DNA of 64,000 nt, taken from contig OX463829.1 of NCBI GenBank assembly GCA_949825045.1, positions 15,842,715 through 15,906,714 on the forward strand, read 5' to 3'. Positions within the stretch are counted from its first letter, which is position 1; every line of letters begins with the position of its first letter. Under the pieces are notes generated by a model. The model did not search any database. It saw only the letters and a list, made by a program, of their open reading frames with translations, and had not been told where the DNA came from. The stretch is from Argyresthia goedartella (lineage: Eukaryota > Arthropoda > Insecta > Lepidoptera > Argyresthiidae). Positions 33,401 through 44,333 of this stretch are shown in pieces. Position numbers and translations under genes: made by a program.

Positions 33401-34188
33401 CACACTAGTGGAAATAGCAGCTTATATTGTAACTTTTGGTTGTACATCAGTGATATAAGGGTTCTCACAGCAGTAAAAAGTTATATAACAGCATCCACAG
33501 GTGTCTGAAACTGCAAAAATCACCAAAAGTGCTAAACGTTGAACCTAGTACTACCTTGAGCTGTACCTACAATAGTTCGGCCTAAATCTTCTTTAATACT
33601 AAAACCTTTAAGAAGAAATTAAGTATAACATTTTGTCAATCAAAGCTGCTTATGAGTTCCTACTAGAGTTGTTATATGCCATTGAACTATATAAAGGAAT
33701 TTATTGAAGACTCTATAAATCAACTGCTTAGAGGTAATAATAACCACTATTATTTTACTGTATGTTTCATAATAGTAGTGATTATACCACCTATGTTCAC
33801 TTAAGTGCGAAGATAGCAAATACTATAACCTAAAACTTTTTAATAGCTCTATATAAGAAGCAACGGCTGGCATAAGCGATGCAACAGAATTATCGTGTTC
33901 CTTTAGACAGCCTAAATTTAATCGTCATTTACTTATAATCGTCACGCACTTCCTTGTAATAAATAAAAAAATGAATTCTTAACAATGGAAATTGCTAAAG
34001 AGAAGCGGCGGTTGTCGTAGAAAAGGACGTAAAGTTTATGAAAATATAAAAAACATATCAATCATAACAAAGCAATCCGATAAAACTTCTGATCAACAAA
34101 TTTTCAGGTAATATATTTATTTTTCTTAATTAATAATTACTCAGTTTTCATCAATATAGGTACATCATTAATAATTAATACTAAAATA

Positions 34189-35155
34189 ATGTCTTATTTA
34201 AGGAATACAATAGAAGAAACTCATATTGATGAATCAAGTCCACGTTCAATAAATACGGGCGAGGGTTCCGTAGGCGTAATAAATTCGCATGTAAAATCGG
34301 TTTTTGAAGACAGGTCAGTTAGTTATGGTTACTACAATCATAATTTGCATTAAGAATATCTTTTAATAACATATTTCCGTGGCTTTTTTTAATGTATATT
34401 GCAGATACAATTTTGCTGACTCCGACACTGACAATGAGCAAATTTCTGAATACATTGAGAAGCATGGAAAGAAATGTGATTTTCGTGACGAGTTTCACAA
34501 TACACAATTATTTATTGCACAGAACATTACAACAAAACATTTTACGAGAAATTTAAACGCAAAGGCGAGCGTATCTCTCAACAGAGATTTCTTCTAGTAA
34601 ACCTATCAGGATAGGATACATATAAACTGAAAATTTCGAAGAAATCCACACATCTGTTCGAGGATTAGATTGTCTAAGTTACTGGAAAGGGTCAGAATTT
34701 AGAACATTCTTTCACTATTTGAGTATAGTGATTTTGCCAAAGGTTTTAAAACAAGAAGCTTTGCAACATTTCCTCACGTTGTTTTGTGCAATAACAATAT
34801 ACTCGGCAGAGGTACATTTTAATTTATTATTCTTTGTAACCAATTTAAAAAAAACTACTTTACTATTAATGTTCATAACTTAATACATATTGTAGATGAG
34901 GTTGAAAAATTTGGGAAATTAGATAACTTTAATGCATATAGATTTGAAAACAAATTATATTTAATTAAGAATTTGCTCAGACAAGGAAACAAACTACTTG
35001 CTCAGGTAGCCAGCCAGGTAGGCGAGTTCGAGACTATTGATTTTGAACGGAATTCCATCCTATCCAATGCAGATTATTCATATGTAAAGAAAAACTATAA
35101 AAACCATAGGATCGATTTGCATTTCCAGGATTTCATGCTATCAAAAAAATAAGAT
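34189..35155 (+). pseudogene. EnSpm-like transposase remnant with a spliced N-terminus
   Basis: Exon 34189-34313 (MSYLRNTIEETHIDESSPRS onward) ends in gtcagt. Exon 34405 onward starts after ttgcag in matching phase (YNFADSDTDNEQISEYIEKH). Downstream blocks include LRGLDCLSYWKGSEFRTFFH (about 34655) and FGKLDNFNAYRFENKLYLIK, then LLAQVAS (about 34910-35010). The latter strongly resembles the 'FG.LD.F..FpFEn.L..lK.lv' C-terminal block of animal EnSpm-type transposases. Stops and missing stretches show decay. Confidence 0.55.
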
Positions 35156-35563
35156 AAATATTTTTTAACACACAAAAAAGAAATAATGGAGATTAGCAGT
35201 TTTAATATTCAAGAAAAACAGATAATAATTTATTGCCAAAAAATTTTAACATGTGCAAAATGTTTTTGATCTTCCTATTTATTCCTCATATCTTAATATT
35301 TTTAAGACCTCAGAGAATTTAGGATTAATAACAGAATTGGTTTGGTTTGTTTGGTTCTCCTTGTGACGTCAAATGTAAATTAGTAGTCACCATCTACGAA
35401 TCTGAATTATATTTTGTTCCCTTGCTATAATATTAACATTAATATTAACATTAAAAAGTAATGTTAATATTAAAATGTATGTAAATGTACCTATCTATTG
35501 TATAATAAAACATTATTATCTATTAACCATTCTTTTATTGGGCAAAACGAGCTATTTTGTATC

Positions 35564-35955
35564 TTATGTTTACTAAGGTTCTATATTTCACAAGTAGAAA
35601 CTAACTTTATAAATCTTAATTACATAATCATAATAAACCTTGATGTAGGAACCAATACGCGATAAAAATCTAATAAAAATAAACAAAGGAGAAACACTGA
35701 CCAAATAAAAACTAAAACCTAATTTAAGTGAAAGGTATCTTTTGAAAAAGCAATTAGGCAATAAGCATCAAAGTATAGGTTTATACCTAACTACGCAATT
35801 TAAACATAATATTATGTTATAGGTATTTACTATTAGGTACTATCTTTTACTAGTAGAAAATATCTTTATGAATCTTTATTACTTTATCTTAATAAATCTT
35901 GATGCACGAACCAATACACGATAAAAATCTAATAAAAATAAACAAAGGAGAAGGC
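35564..35955 (+). repeat. Direct duplication, offset about 258 bp
   Basis: 'cgataaaaatctaataaaaa', continuing 'taaacaaaggagaa', occurs at about 35660 and again at about 35918. The upstream flanks ('aagtagaaa.ta.ctttat.aatctt') are also duplicated with changes. No gene is seen. Confidence 0.7.
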
Positions 35956-35966
35956 TCAAAATGCCC

Positions 35967-36262
35967 AAAAAACACCCAGGCCCGGCGCAAACGAAACTGA
36001 ACTCAAATAATAGGTATAATTAAGTTTTTAAATAATCCATGGGAGACATGATCGAAATCGATGGCTAAGTGCGTAAAATTGCTATTCGAGTTTTTACAGG
36101 CATCATGTGTACTAATATTTTAATAGAACTAACAATAATTTTTCTAGAACTAAAAATAATTTTACTAGCCATCGATTTCGATAATGTCTCCCATGGATAA
36201 TTTTATCACTCAAATATATCTATTATTTTAAGTTTTGTTTGCGCCGGGCCTGGGTGTTTTAT
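35967..36262. mobile_element. About 290-bp MITE with ~95-bp inverted repeats
   Basis: The left arm, 'aaaacacccaggcccggcgc', and 'tccatgggagac', 'cgaaatcgatggcta' are mirrored by the right arm, 'tagccatcgatttcg', 'gtctcccatgga' and 'gcgccgggcctgggtgtttt'. There is no coding content. Confidence 0.8.
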
Positions 36263-36469
36263 GAGCTTTATCTTTTTAACACAAACTTAAAATTCTTAGA
36301 AAACAACAAAAACCTATTTTTTGTAAACAAGTTCACAAAGACATAACTTGGTGACACTGGTCAACTTAAAATTAATTTCTGTAGGATGTCGTCGTTTTAT
36401 GGCTTCATTGATCATTAGTTTTCGTAGTATCGTTGCTTGATATATTTTCTTTATTTTTGTCACTGATCG

Positions 36470-36705
36470 ACGACCCGAATGGCCGAGTCGGCAGTGACCC
36501 TGCCTACGAAACCAAGGGTCCCGGGTTCGAGTCCCGGTGGGGGCAAATATTTGTTTGATGATAACGGATACTTGTACCCTAGTCATGGTTATTTATCTAT
36601 CTAAGTATAATATTTATCTATATAAGTATGTGTATCGTTGTCTAGCACCCAAGATACAGGGAATCCTAGTTTGGGGCTAGATCAATGTGTGTAAATAGTG
36701 TCCAA
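36470..36705 (+). repeat. tRNA-derived SINE, family A, copy 2
   Basis: The head is strongly tRNA-like: ccgaatggccgagtcggcag (A-box region), then 'gggtcccgggttcgagtccc' (B-box and T-arm). The body and tail end in 'cccaagatacagggaatcc', 'tttggggctagatcaatgtg' and 'tgtaaatagtgtcc'. The tail matches the SINE at 2318 but the head is different. It has landed in or beside the 3' part of the DUF4806-like gene. Confidence 0.8.
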
Positions 36706-38212
36706 GGTATTAAAAATCTCGTTATGCAGATTAGTGCTATTTTTAGCTTCCAACGCATTATTATTTTCATTTTCTTTTGAATCCACGTTCCGTTTTGGTC
36801 TCTTATGACTGTTTCTAGATGATGATGCCCTTTGCAACTTTGAGCTCTTCCGTTTTGTTGCATTTTTCAGAATCGATTTGAAGAATGTCTCATTAGCGGC
36901 ATTAGTTTAACTTCTGCCACATTCATAAATGAGTACAAAAATAGACCCAAAACATATTAGCTTTACAACAGCTTTAGGCTTATTTTTGTGCCTTCGCCTC
37001 TCGCATTTCCCGACCAAGAACATTGTTAAAAAATATCTGGTGAAGAAAACGTCCACAAGTAGATAAGCGCAATTTGAGGCCTTTCCTGGTTGAAAAACGA
37101 TGCTGTATTTTGACTTTAATTCTGCTTTCATGTCGTCATCAGTAAGCAGATCTTCAAAATTAGAAAGTTCGGCTAAATTGGTTCAAAGCAGAATGCTTTA
37201 TTTTCCAAATTTAACGTCACAACCGCTGAGGATTGTTTCGTAATCATGTGTTCAAATTTCACACAAAGTTCAGTTTTTTGGTTTCCTATGATTATATTTT
37301 GATTTTTTTACATTTCTTGTTGATTTTTGTATATCTCCATGTGTGATTCGTTGTAATATTTATAAGTTCAGAAGTTTCGATAACTTGTCCTTGCGTTACT
37401 TCACCTTCAATATCTAATGTAGCAGGTTCATTGCCATCGTTTAAAAACGCGGGTGGAATATTTTGTTCTGATAAAACAGATAGCTCTTGGCTTGTTACCT
37501 GAAATAAATAAAATTTGAATGTAAGAAGCTACTTAAATAGTTCATTGAAACAGGCAAAACCTTTAAAAGGCGTCTTTTTGTATATAGTATAATAATTAAA
37601 AGGTAGAAATAATGTTTTGGAAAAAAAAAATAACAACCTACCATTATTACAATATTTAGAATACGAATAATAATGAATTTATCGCTGTTTTGAGACTAAA
37701 AGAAACAGTCGCACACTCGCGCGCAACATGTTCACAGGCTTTGGTGTAGGGATGCCCTACACTGAATCAAACTACAGTATAATATTTTAATGGTGAAATG
37801 TAAAGTTATTTTACTATCCTCGTTTAGAGATCATAAACGATTTAGCGTTATTTTGTGTAAAATATCTCCAAAAAATAAAAAGGTAAAAAGTGTTAACCTG
37901 GTTTAGCATTGTATTAAGTTCCCACTCCCACTGTTGGTAAAGCCGCCGGCGTCGCCGCTGTTGCCGAGTCCTCATCAAGTTCTGTAGTGGAACAATCTAG
38001 CATTTCTCCAAGTATTTGTTCGGCTATTTCGTAAGTTTGTATATTTTCTCTTTTGACAACACATCCAATTACAGACCATTCGGGTTTTGGGATAGTCTTA
38101 AATTTTAGAATACTTTTTGCTTTCTTATTAGGCCAGTAAAAAATCCCTTGCTTTTCCCATCCTGATGGACAAATGGAAAACTCTTCCCTATTTGTTCTCC
38201 CATTTTTATTAT
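36690..38212 (-). pseudogene. DUF4806-like accessory gene of the EnSpm element
   Basis: The first coding block on minus (about 38212-37905) reads FSICPSGWEKQGIFYWPNKK, then IPKPEWSVIGCVVKRENIQT. This is the 'W...GI.YWPn...P.W...vl....Y..A' N-terminal block found with DUF4806 proteins. A second block (about 37500-37330; SQELSVLSEQNIPPAFLNDG) and a third near 37170 (LSNFEDLLTDDDMKAELKSK, in the DUF4806 position) follow with frameshifts. It runs opposite to the transposase, as two-gene elements of this kind often do. Confidence 0.5.
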
Positions 38213-39355
38213 TTTAAAAGGCAACCTGCAAACAAAAGACATCATTAGTTCAGTAATATTAAATAATACTCTCCACCCGCTGACACCCGAGCGAGTGAAG
38301 CTCGCGCCCGTATTTAGCGCGTTTGAATACTTAACAATAATTATTGTACAGAAATACATACATACACACACACAAACAAACAAGCAAACAAAAAAAAACA
38401 CTCGTATAATTATAAATTAATTTACGCACAATTTCAACATGTCCTAGTTTTGGAGAAAACTCATTTTTTTTTGTTTAGCTAAGGATTTAAGGGGGCTTTT
38501 TAAGGTTTTAACAAATATCACGGATCTCTAAAATATTGATTCAAAGAAGAGGTAAAAAAACACATAATAACACCTGAAGTAACAATACATCAGAAATAGC
38601 AGCTCTTTTGACAATATAAGCTGCATTAGAGAAATAAAATTCACTTACAGATTTAAAAAGGTTAAAATTATCTGTATTACTCACATAAGAGAATTATTTA
38701 AGCTTAATCTAAGGGTTAAGGCTGCACTTTAAAAGACACCATTTATTATTTTGAAATAAAATGTTAATATCCTAAAAAAAAGGTGATTATATTATAATAA
38801 TTCTTTTCTGATAATTTAGGACCACTATCAACATTTACGTGGGCCAATTAGCATATACATATAATCGTATGGTTTATATAAACAACATGAAACTGATATT
38901 ATTTTGTTTAGTCAATAAATATTATTTTTATTTTTATTTGGAATACTGATTAATTTATGGAGGCCTGATAAAACTACTTAAAAATATCCTAAACATACTC
39001 AGTAAACGTAAATGCGTTTAGAAATTACGTGTACGTAAGAACTATAAAAGGCATAATCACATTACTTACTTTAGAATATTGTTTACTGATGGCCGAGGAA
39101 TTTATCCACCATAACATCCAGAGACTGCAGGGAAATGTCTGCTTGTCACAAACACAACCCAATAAAATCACTTTTTGGCAAACCATTCATTCAATGAATA
39201 TTTAGTTCGTTCAAAGGGAAGCGCCAGAGGGGCTTTATAATGGCGCTAATAGTTTCATGCAGTTTTTATAGCAGCTCTGTGCCACCATTAAAGAGTTGAT
39301 ATAGAACTAAGGATTGCATAAAATTGTGCCCAAATTGCCGCATAGCTGCTGCAGA

Positions 39356-39356
<1 letters not shown>

Positions 39357-39387
<31 letters not shown>

Positions 39388-41150
39388 TTATTCATGTAGG
39401 CACAATACATTTATACACTTTGTGGGTAGCATCCCATACTAGAAAAAACCGTATCATGGGACACAGCGTAAGGTTACATCGTGCCTATTTAGGTAATATC
39501 TAATCTAACATGCATTAGATAATGTTAAACATCAGAATAAAACATAAAAAAAAAATAACGATACAATTTTGTCGTACTTTGATCTCTAAGTAATTGCCAA
39601 AAGAAGATTCTCAACAGATTCATATTTTGCAGTTATTAGCCAATTTTTTAACTGATTTTTATGTATTTTACCTCGTTCATTTATTTCTAGTGCAATTAGT
39701 TTACTTATCTTGTTGTAAAGGTATGGTTGTAGATACCAAAAGAAACCCCTAGCAAACATGGTTTTGGTTATGGGTACATCAAGTCTAAAATTACGTTTAT
39801 TGTTGCTATAATATGACGAGCTTAGGACAATTCGTGACATTATTGAATGAATGAAAAGTTTTCTTATGCTTAGCAACTTACTTTCGTAATAAAGAACATC
39901 CGTACTATACCTAATGGGTTTCTTAAACATCACTTTTAATACTATACGCTATGCTCTTTTCAGGCGGAGCAGGTACGATTTTGCGGCGCCCCCCCACGCA
40001 CTAATACAATATCTTAAAATGCTTTCACATAGAGCATAGTACACAGAATACAGGGTGTATATGTCCAATATATTTCTTAGCTTTTTCAGAATGTACACCA
40101 ATTTTCTGACTCGACCTGAAGTAGTTTTTATGTGGGGTGCCCAGTTTAATCTTTTATCTATAATCACACCTAAATATTTTAAACATTTAACCTCCTCGAG
40201 ACATAGACAATTACAGGCTGCAAGTCTGTCACCACACATATGTAATTTAATAGTAAGCTCTCTTGGCGGGTCACTATGAGCTGTTTTGGCAAAGCTGATG
40301 TATTTGGTTTTTTTAGTATTCAAGCTCAGCAAGTTTTTGGCCAGCCATTCACCTATAATCGCCATGCCATATTCTGCTTTGCTGTAGGTCTCTTGCCATG
40401 TTACTCCTGTGAAAACAGCAACTGTATCATCAGCGAAAGATATGATGTGACCATTGGCAGATCTCTCAAGTTCAACTAAATCATTTATATAAACTAGAAA
40501 CAAGATGGGGCCAAGAACACTACCTTGTGGCACTCCAAACTTAACCGTAGAAAATTTGCTAAGGTGTGAGTCAAGCTTGACAGCTTGCTTCCTATCGTGC
40601 AGGTAGCATTTCAGCAAACTCAACGCCAGACCTCTGACACCAATATTTTCTAGTTTATACAATAGTAGTGGAATTGAAACGGTGTCAAAGGCCTTGGCTA
40701 GGTCTAAAAATACTGCTAAAGTATGTTGGCCATGGTCAAGGTGTCTACTGATAAACTCTACAAGATCATCCAAGGCATGGTTAGTGGATTTAGACTGGCG
40801 GAAACCAAATTGTTTAGAGCTCAACAGACATTTAGTCTCCAAGAAATCTACAAGGCGTTTCTTAATTACTTTTTCTAAAACCTTTGACAATGTTGGTAGT
40901 AGAGCAATTGGTCTATAATTGCTGACAACATCTTGATTGCCACTTTTGTGCAGTGGTATGACAACAGCCCTCTTGTATGCTTCTGGGAATACTCCTTGAC
41001 TTAGGCTACAGTTACATAGGTAAGTAAGTGGTTCCTGAATGTAAGATTTGGTTTTTTTAAGAAATTCATTGGGTATATTATCCCATCCTGCAGATTTTGT
41101 ACTTTTGAGCGAACTGATTACCTGTAAAGTATGTAATAGGTTCTCTAGCG
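39357..41150 (-). mobile_element. CR1-like LINE, 5'-truncated, nearly intact 3' half
   Basis: The frame is open on minus from about 41145 (LQVISSLKSTKSAGWDNIPN; PLHKSGNQDVVSNYRPIALL) through RT to 39586, broken only by one TAG at 39949-39951, where KRA*RIVLKV would read through. The element ends in a (ttac)n microsatellite at 39357-39389, the usual 3' tail of CR1/L2-type LINEs. The 5' end, with the endonuclease, is missing. Confidence 0.85.
39586..41145 (-). pseudogene. Reverse transcriptase, one in-frame stop
   Basis: Palm motifs: AVFLDLAKAFDTVSIPLLLY (catalytic D), KFGVPQGSVLGPILFLVYIN and ISFADDTVAVF (catalytic FADD). They are followed by LLSLNTKKTKYISF, VKCLKYLGVIIDKRLNW and a C-terminal region (MFKKPIRYSTDVLYYESKLL). 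Only one stop (39949) separates the RT core from the C-terminal extension, so this is a young copy. The missing N-terminus makes it inactive. Confidence 0.88.
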
Positions 41151-41478
41151 CTTAAGTCTAGCACGTTGAGTTACAAAAAGATAGGCTAAAATGCTGTTAA
41201 GCAGCCAAATGAGTTAGCTGGGATATATAGTTCCCATAAAAGATGCATTTAACCCAAACTCCCAACCAAAACAGCTTTAAACGCACATGTGCGGTTAAAT
41301 GTGCACAGTTGGTTTTAACCAATCGGTTAAATACCGCCCTTACATCTCTATATGAAAGCACGAACGAAACGCGTTTATACAATACAAGCTCTCGCAAGCC
41401 TACGCAAGCCAAGCCAAATGACCTCTCCACACGCTTGAATTGGTGATTGACGCGCCATAAAAAGAGTTCTGCTTGGCG

Positions 41479-42234
41479 CAGTGCTGCCAATTACACAGTT
41501 ATTACGGTTAATCACCGTATCCAGCATTAATTTACCGTCTTCTGTAGTAAAGTAATTATGGTGACACAAAACACCATAATATTGATCGTATTTTTATGTC
41601 ATACTAGCTAATGGCCGCAACTTCATCTGCGTGTTCCTAAGAATTATAATTTAGAGAGAGAGAACGTTACCCTCCTTCTGGTGCAGTCAGATCATACATA
41701 TCATACATACATATCATCATACATCAACAGTAAATTTCATTATACCGATGTGAGAAACGAGTTGGATTTAAATTAAGATCCAGACAAATTATGGCATTTG
41801 GTAGTGCAGTTGAGTGAAAGACAAGAAAATATTTGTAAGCACCTGCCGAAATTTATGCTTGCAGTTTTGCCGTTACCGCACCCTGACTCTGAATGTGAGA
41901 GCGTGTTCAGCAAGTTTAAAATAAAAACAAAAAACAGGAACAAGTTCCTGACAAATTCAATAAAAGGAAATTTACATCGGCGCAACAAGCCATTAAACGC
42001 CAAGAAAAAAATGGCGTTGACTTTCTGCCACCAGCAAACATGATAAGGACACAAAATATGAAAGGTATAAAAATGATGATTGTCAATTTATGAATTCAGA
42101 TTAATATGAAATTTCTTAAACTATAACACTGTAATTTTCACCATATTTATTGTAAAAATACACGGTATTTTTTAATCGTACCGTACTTGTCGACTGGGAA
42201 CACCGTAAACCATTTTTTGGAGTTGGCAACGCTG
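41479..42234 (+). mobile_element. 756-bp hAT remnant
   Basis: The ends are cagtgctgccaatt and, inverted, cagcgttgccaact. The subterminal words accgt/acggt recur at both ends. A plus-strand frame at 41798-42043 reads VLPLPHPDSECESVFSKFKI, then KTKNRNKFL, which resembles the hAT C-terminal dimerisation motif (lPhs.a..E.vFS....Ktk.Rn.l). The central transposase has been deleted. No 8-bp target duplication survives. Confidence 0.65.
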
Positions 42235-44273
42235 CCTGAGCAGTGTTGCCAACGTAGGCGATCTTTCCCCATTTAGGCGACTCAGGACGAAAACCAGCGA
42301 CGAAGAATCAGAAAGGTGACTGGTCTCCTATTAGGCTACTTCAGAACAATGTATTTAATTTATCCAAATGAAATAACTAAAAGGTAATAATCCAAATTGG
42401 TTTCGTTGTGTTAAGAAAAAAACGCGGACTGTGATATTAATAATGAATGATAGCCACCCTACTCGTTTACGGTCGGTTGGGATCTAATATTATCAAACTT
42501 TGGGACTTTTTTGGTATTATTATGTAATCGAATTATATATTATATAGGTTAGGAGGCACTAAGTGATAAGTATTCACTTTAATGCTTATGACCACCACAA
42601 TTAAATATATAATACTGTTTTGTCACTTTGTAAACTTCTCTGTGCATTTCGTACTTAGCTCAAAACAATATAAAAATACTTACGCATTGAACTTTTGGTG
42701 TCATGATCACGGGGAGTGGAAAATACGCGAAACATTACATTACCGTGATGAATGGGAAAAGATGTATTATGTCGGAGCTTGCGCCGCCGCAGCACAGCAG
42801 CAACAACAGCTACCACAGATACAGATGATGGCGAAAATATTTATGGTGCCATATTATTACTTACAGATGGAGAAAAGATACCGGTGCTATAGCAGCTAAG
42901 GGGGAAGTCAGTACTAAAAAAAAATCGTCTCGAAATTTATTTATTTTATTTTGATATTTTCACCTGCGCATCGTGTAAAATTCTTTTCGGCCATAATTTC
43001 ATGTCATATGCGTGTTTTTCCTAGGACCATTATTTACAGAGATATATCCCAGAAAGTTTTTTTTTTCACATTTCAAAATTATATTTTTAATTATTGGCCT
43101 CACCCTTTCCTACATCCTGACGGTAACGAAAGGCGGCCTCAAAAGGCGTTGTTTTTTTAAGGGGCTGGTTCCGCCCCCTTTTCGACACTGACCGTAAAGT
43201 ATAGTTTGATACAATAAACTTTATAGTTATGTGAGTTTGAAAGATTAATTAATTTATTAACTACATTTTAATTTTATTGATAGCGAAATTGTGGGCTTTT
43301 GGCTACTTTAGGCTACTGCATCTGATATTTGGCTACATAAGGCTACCTACCTGAGAAAAATGGCGACACGAAGCCCTGCGTTGCTGTTATTGATAAAGCA
43401 ATTGCCGTAATATACTGCATTCCATGACTTTTTTTTTAGATTATACGCCAATAACCCAATTGAAATTTAGCCATAATAACCTACTCTAGCCAAAGTAGAT
43501 TTTGAAAGCGACTCAAATGAAACGAAACTATGTTCACTGACGCGAATGCAAGCAATGAAGGCCTAAAAGGACCAGATTCCAGGGCCGTAAAACATATTGA
43601 AAAACGAAAAAACAAACAATGAATGAATGAATTTGGTTTTCTGCGCGCCGTTCCGTTACTAAAAAAAAACTGAATCGCAGTAAATCTAAAAGAACACATT
43701 CAAATAAGCACAAGTCCAAAACCGCAAAGAAACAAGCTTGTGACAGAAATTTATGACCAAAAATAGCTTTATAACAATATACTTCGGTTTAATGCACACT
43801 TTCATCTATGTATTCTCATATAACAATAAGCATTCAACGAAACGTAACACATTTTGAGGTTATTATTGCGTGTTGTATTATTGTGTGTGTCATACCAGAA
43901 GCAAAATTTTATAGATTTTAAAAAAATCATATCTGTAAAACTATTGAGTTCCGTCACCTGAAACTTTTAGACCGTGTTTAAAATAACCCAAACTATCTAT
44001 CAAAAATCATGATAGCCCTAGCAAACCGCCTGTTTTGTAAAGTCTAGCCGTGTTTTTTCCCATAAATACGGCAATTTTAATCTTCAGATACGGCAACTCA
44101 AAATTGTACAATAACAACACTGACACTGGCAGTGAGTGAGCTTGGCTTGGCCACTACTCTGTGTTGGCCACGCTTGGCTACAGCTACATCAATCTAGCGG
44201 TGACGCCCCAAGAGGAATAGTAACGCCGGTCTTATTTTTTTGAGCGCGTTTTGAATACTATTTACAGGCGAAA
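42235..44273. other. Intergenic, second hAT-like end, upstream of the tetraspanin
   Basis: At 42241, only six bases after the previous element, another hAT-type start (cagtgttgccaac) begins. 'aggcgac/ggctac' words recur to about 43350, but I cannot identify a matching right terminus. A Q/A-rich frame at 42582-42899 has no recognised similarity. At 44266-44270 'tttacaggcgaaaATGG' could be a 5' UTR splice acceptor just before the tetraspanin start. Confidence 0.4.
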
Positions 44274-44333
44274 ATGGGTTGCGGTGTATTTATTGTGAAA
44301 TATGTGCTGTTCTTCGTCAACTTGTTCTTTGCG
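44274..44333 (+). CDS. Tetraspanin exon 1
   Basis: Encodes MGCGVFIVKYVLFFVNLFFA, the cytosolic N-terminus and first part of TM1, and ends in gcg|gtaagg. The open frame continues past the donor for a few codons but has no tetraspanin character there. Confidence 0.85.

Larger units (their letters stand above)
33402..39355. mobile_element. EnSpm/CACTA-like DNA transposon, two genes, boundaries approximate
   Basis: A sequence starting cactagtggaaatagcagct (33410) lies left of a plus-strand transposase remnant. On the right are a minus-strand DUF4806-like gene and, at 38590-38635 and 39280-39355, inverted copies of the 'agcagct/agctgc' subterminal words. A CACTA start plus this gene pair suggests an animal EnSpm-type element. 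The exact right terminus is not resolved. A SINE and a 290-bp MITE have inserted into it. Confidence 0.45.

Noticed and set aside
36478..36548. Possible tRNA gene with strong A and B boxes
   Set aside because: The head merges into a SINE body and tail shared with 2318-2510, and the acceptor stem is not closed. It is a tRNA-derived SINE.
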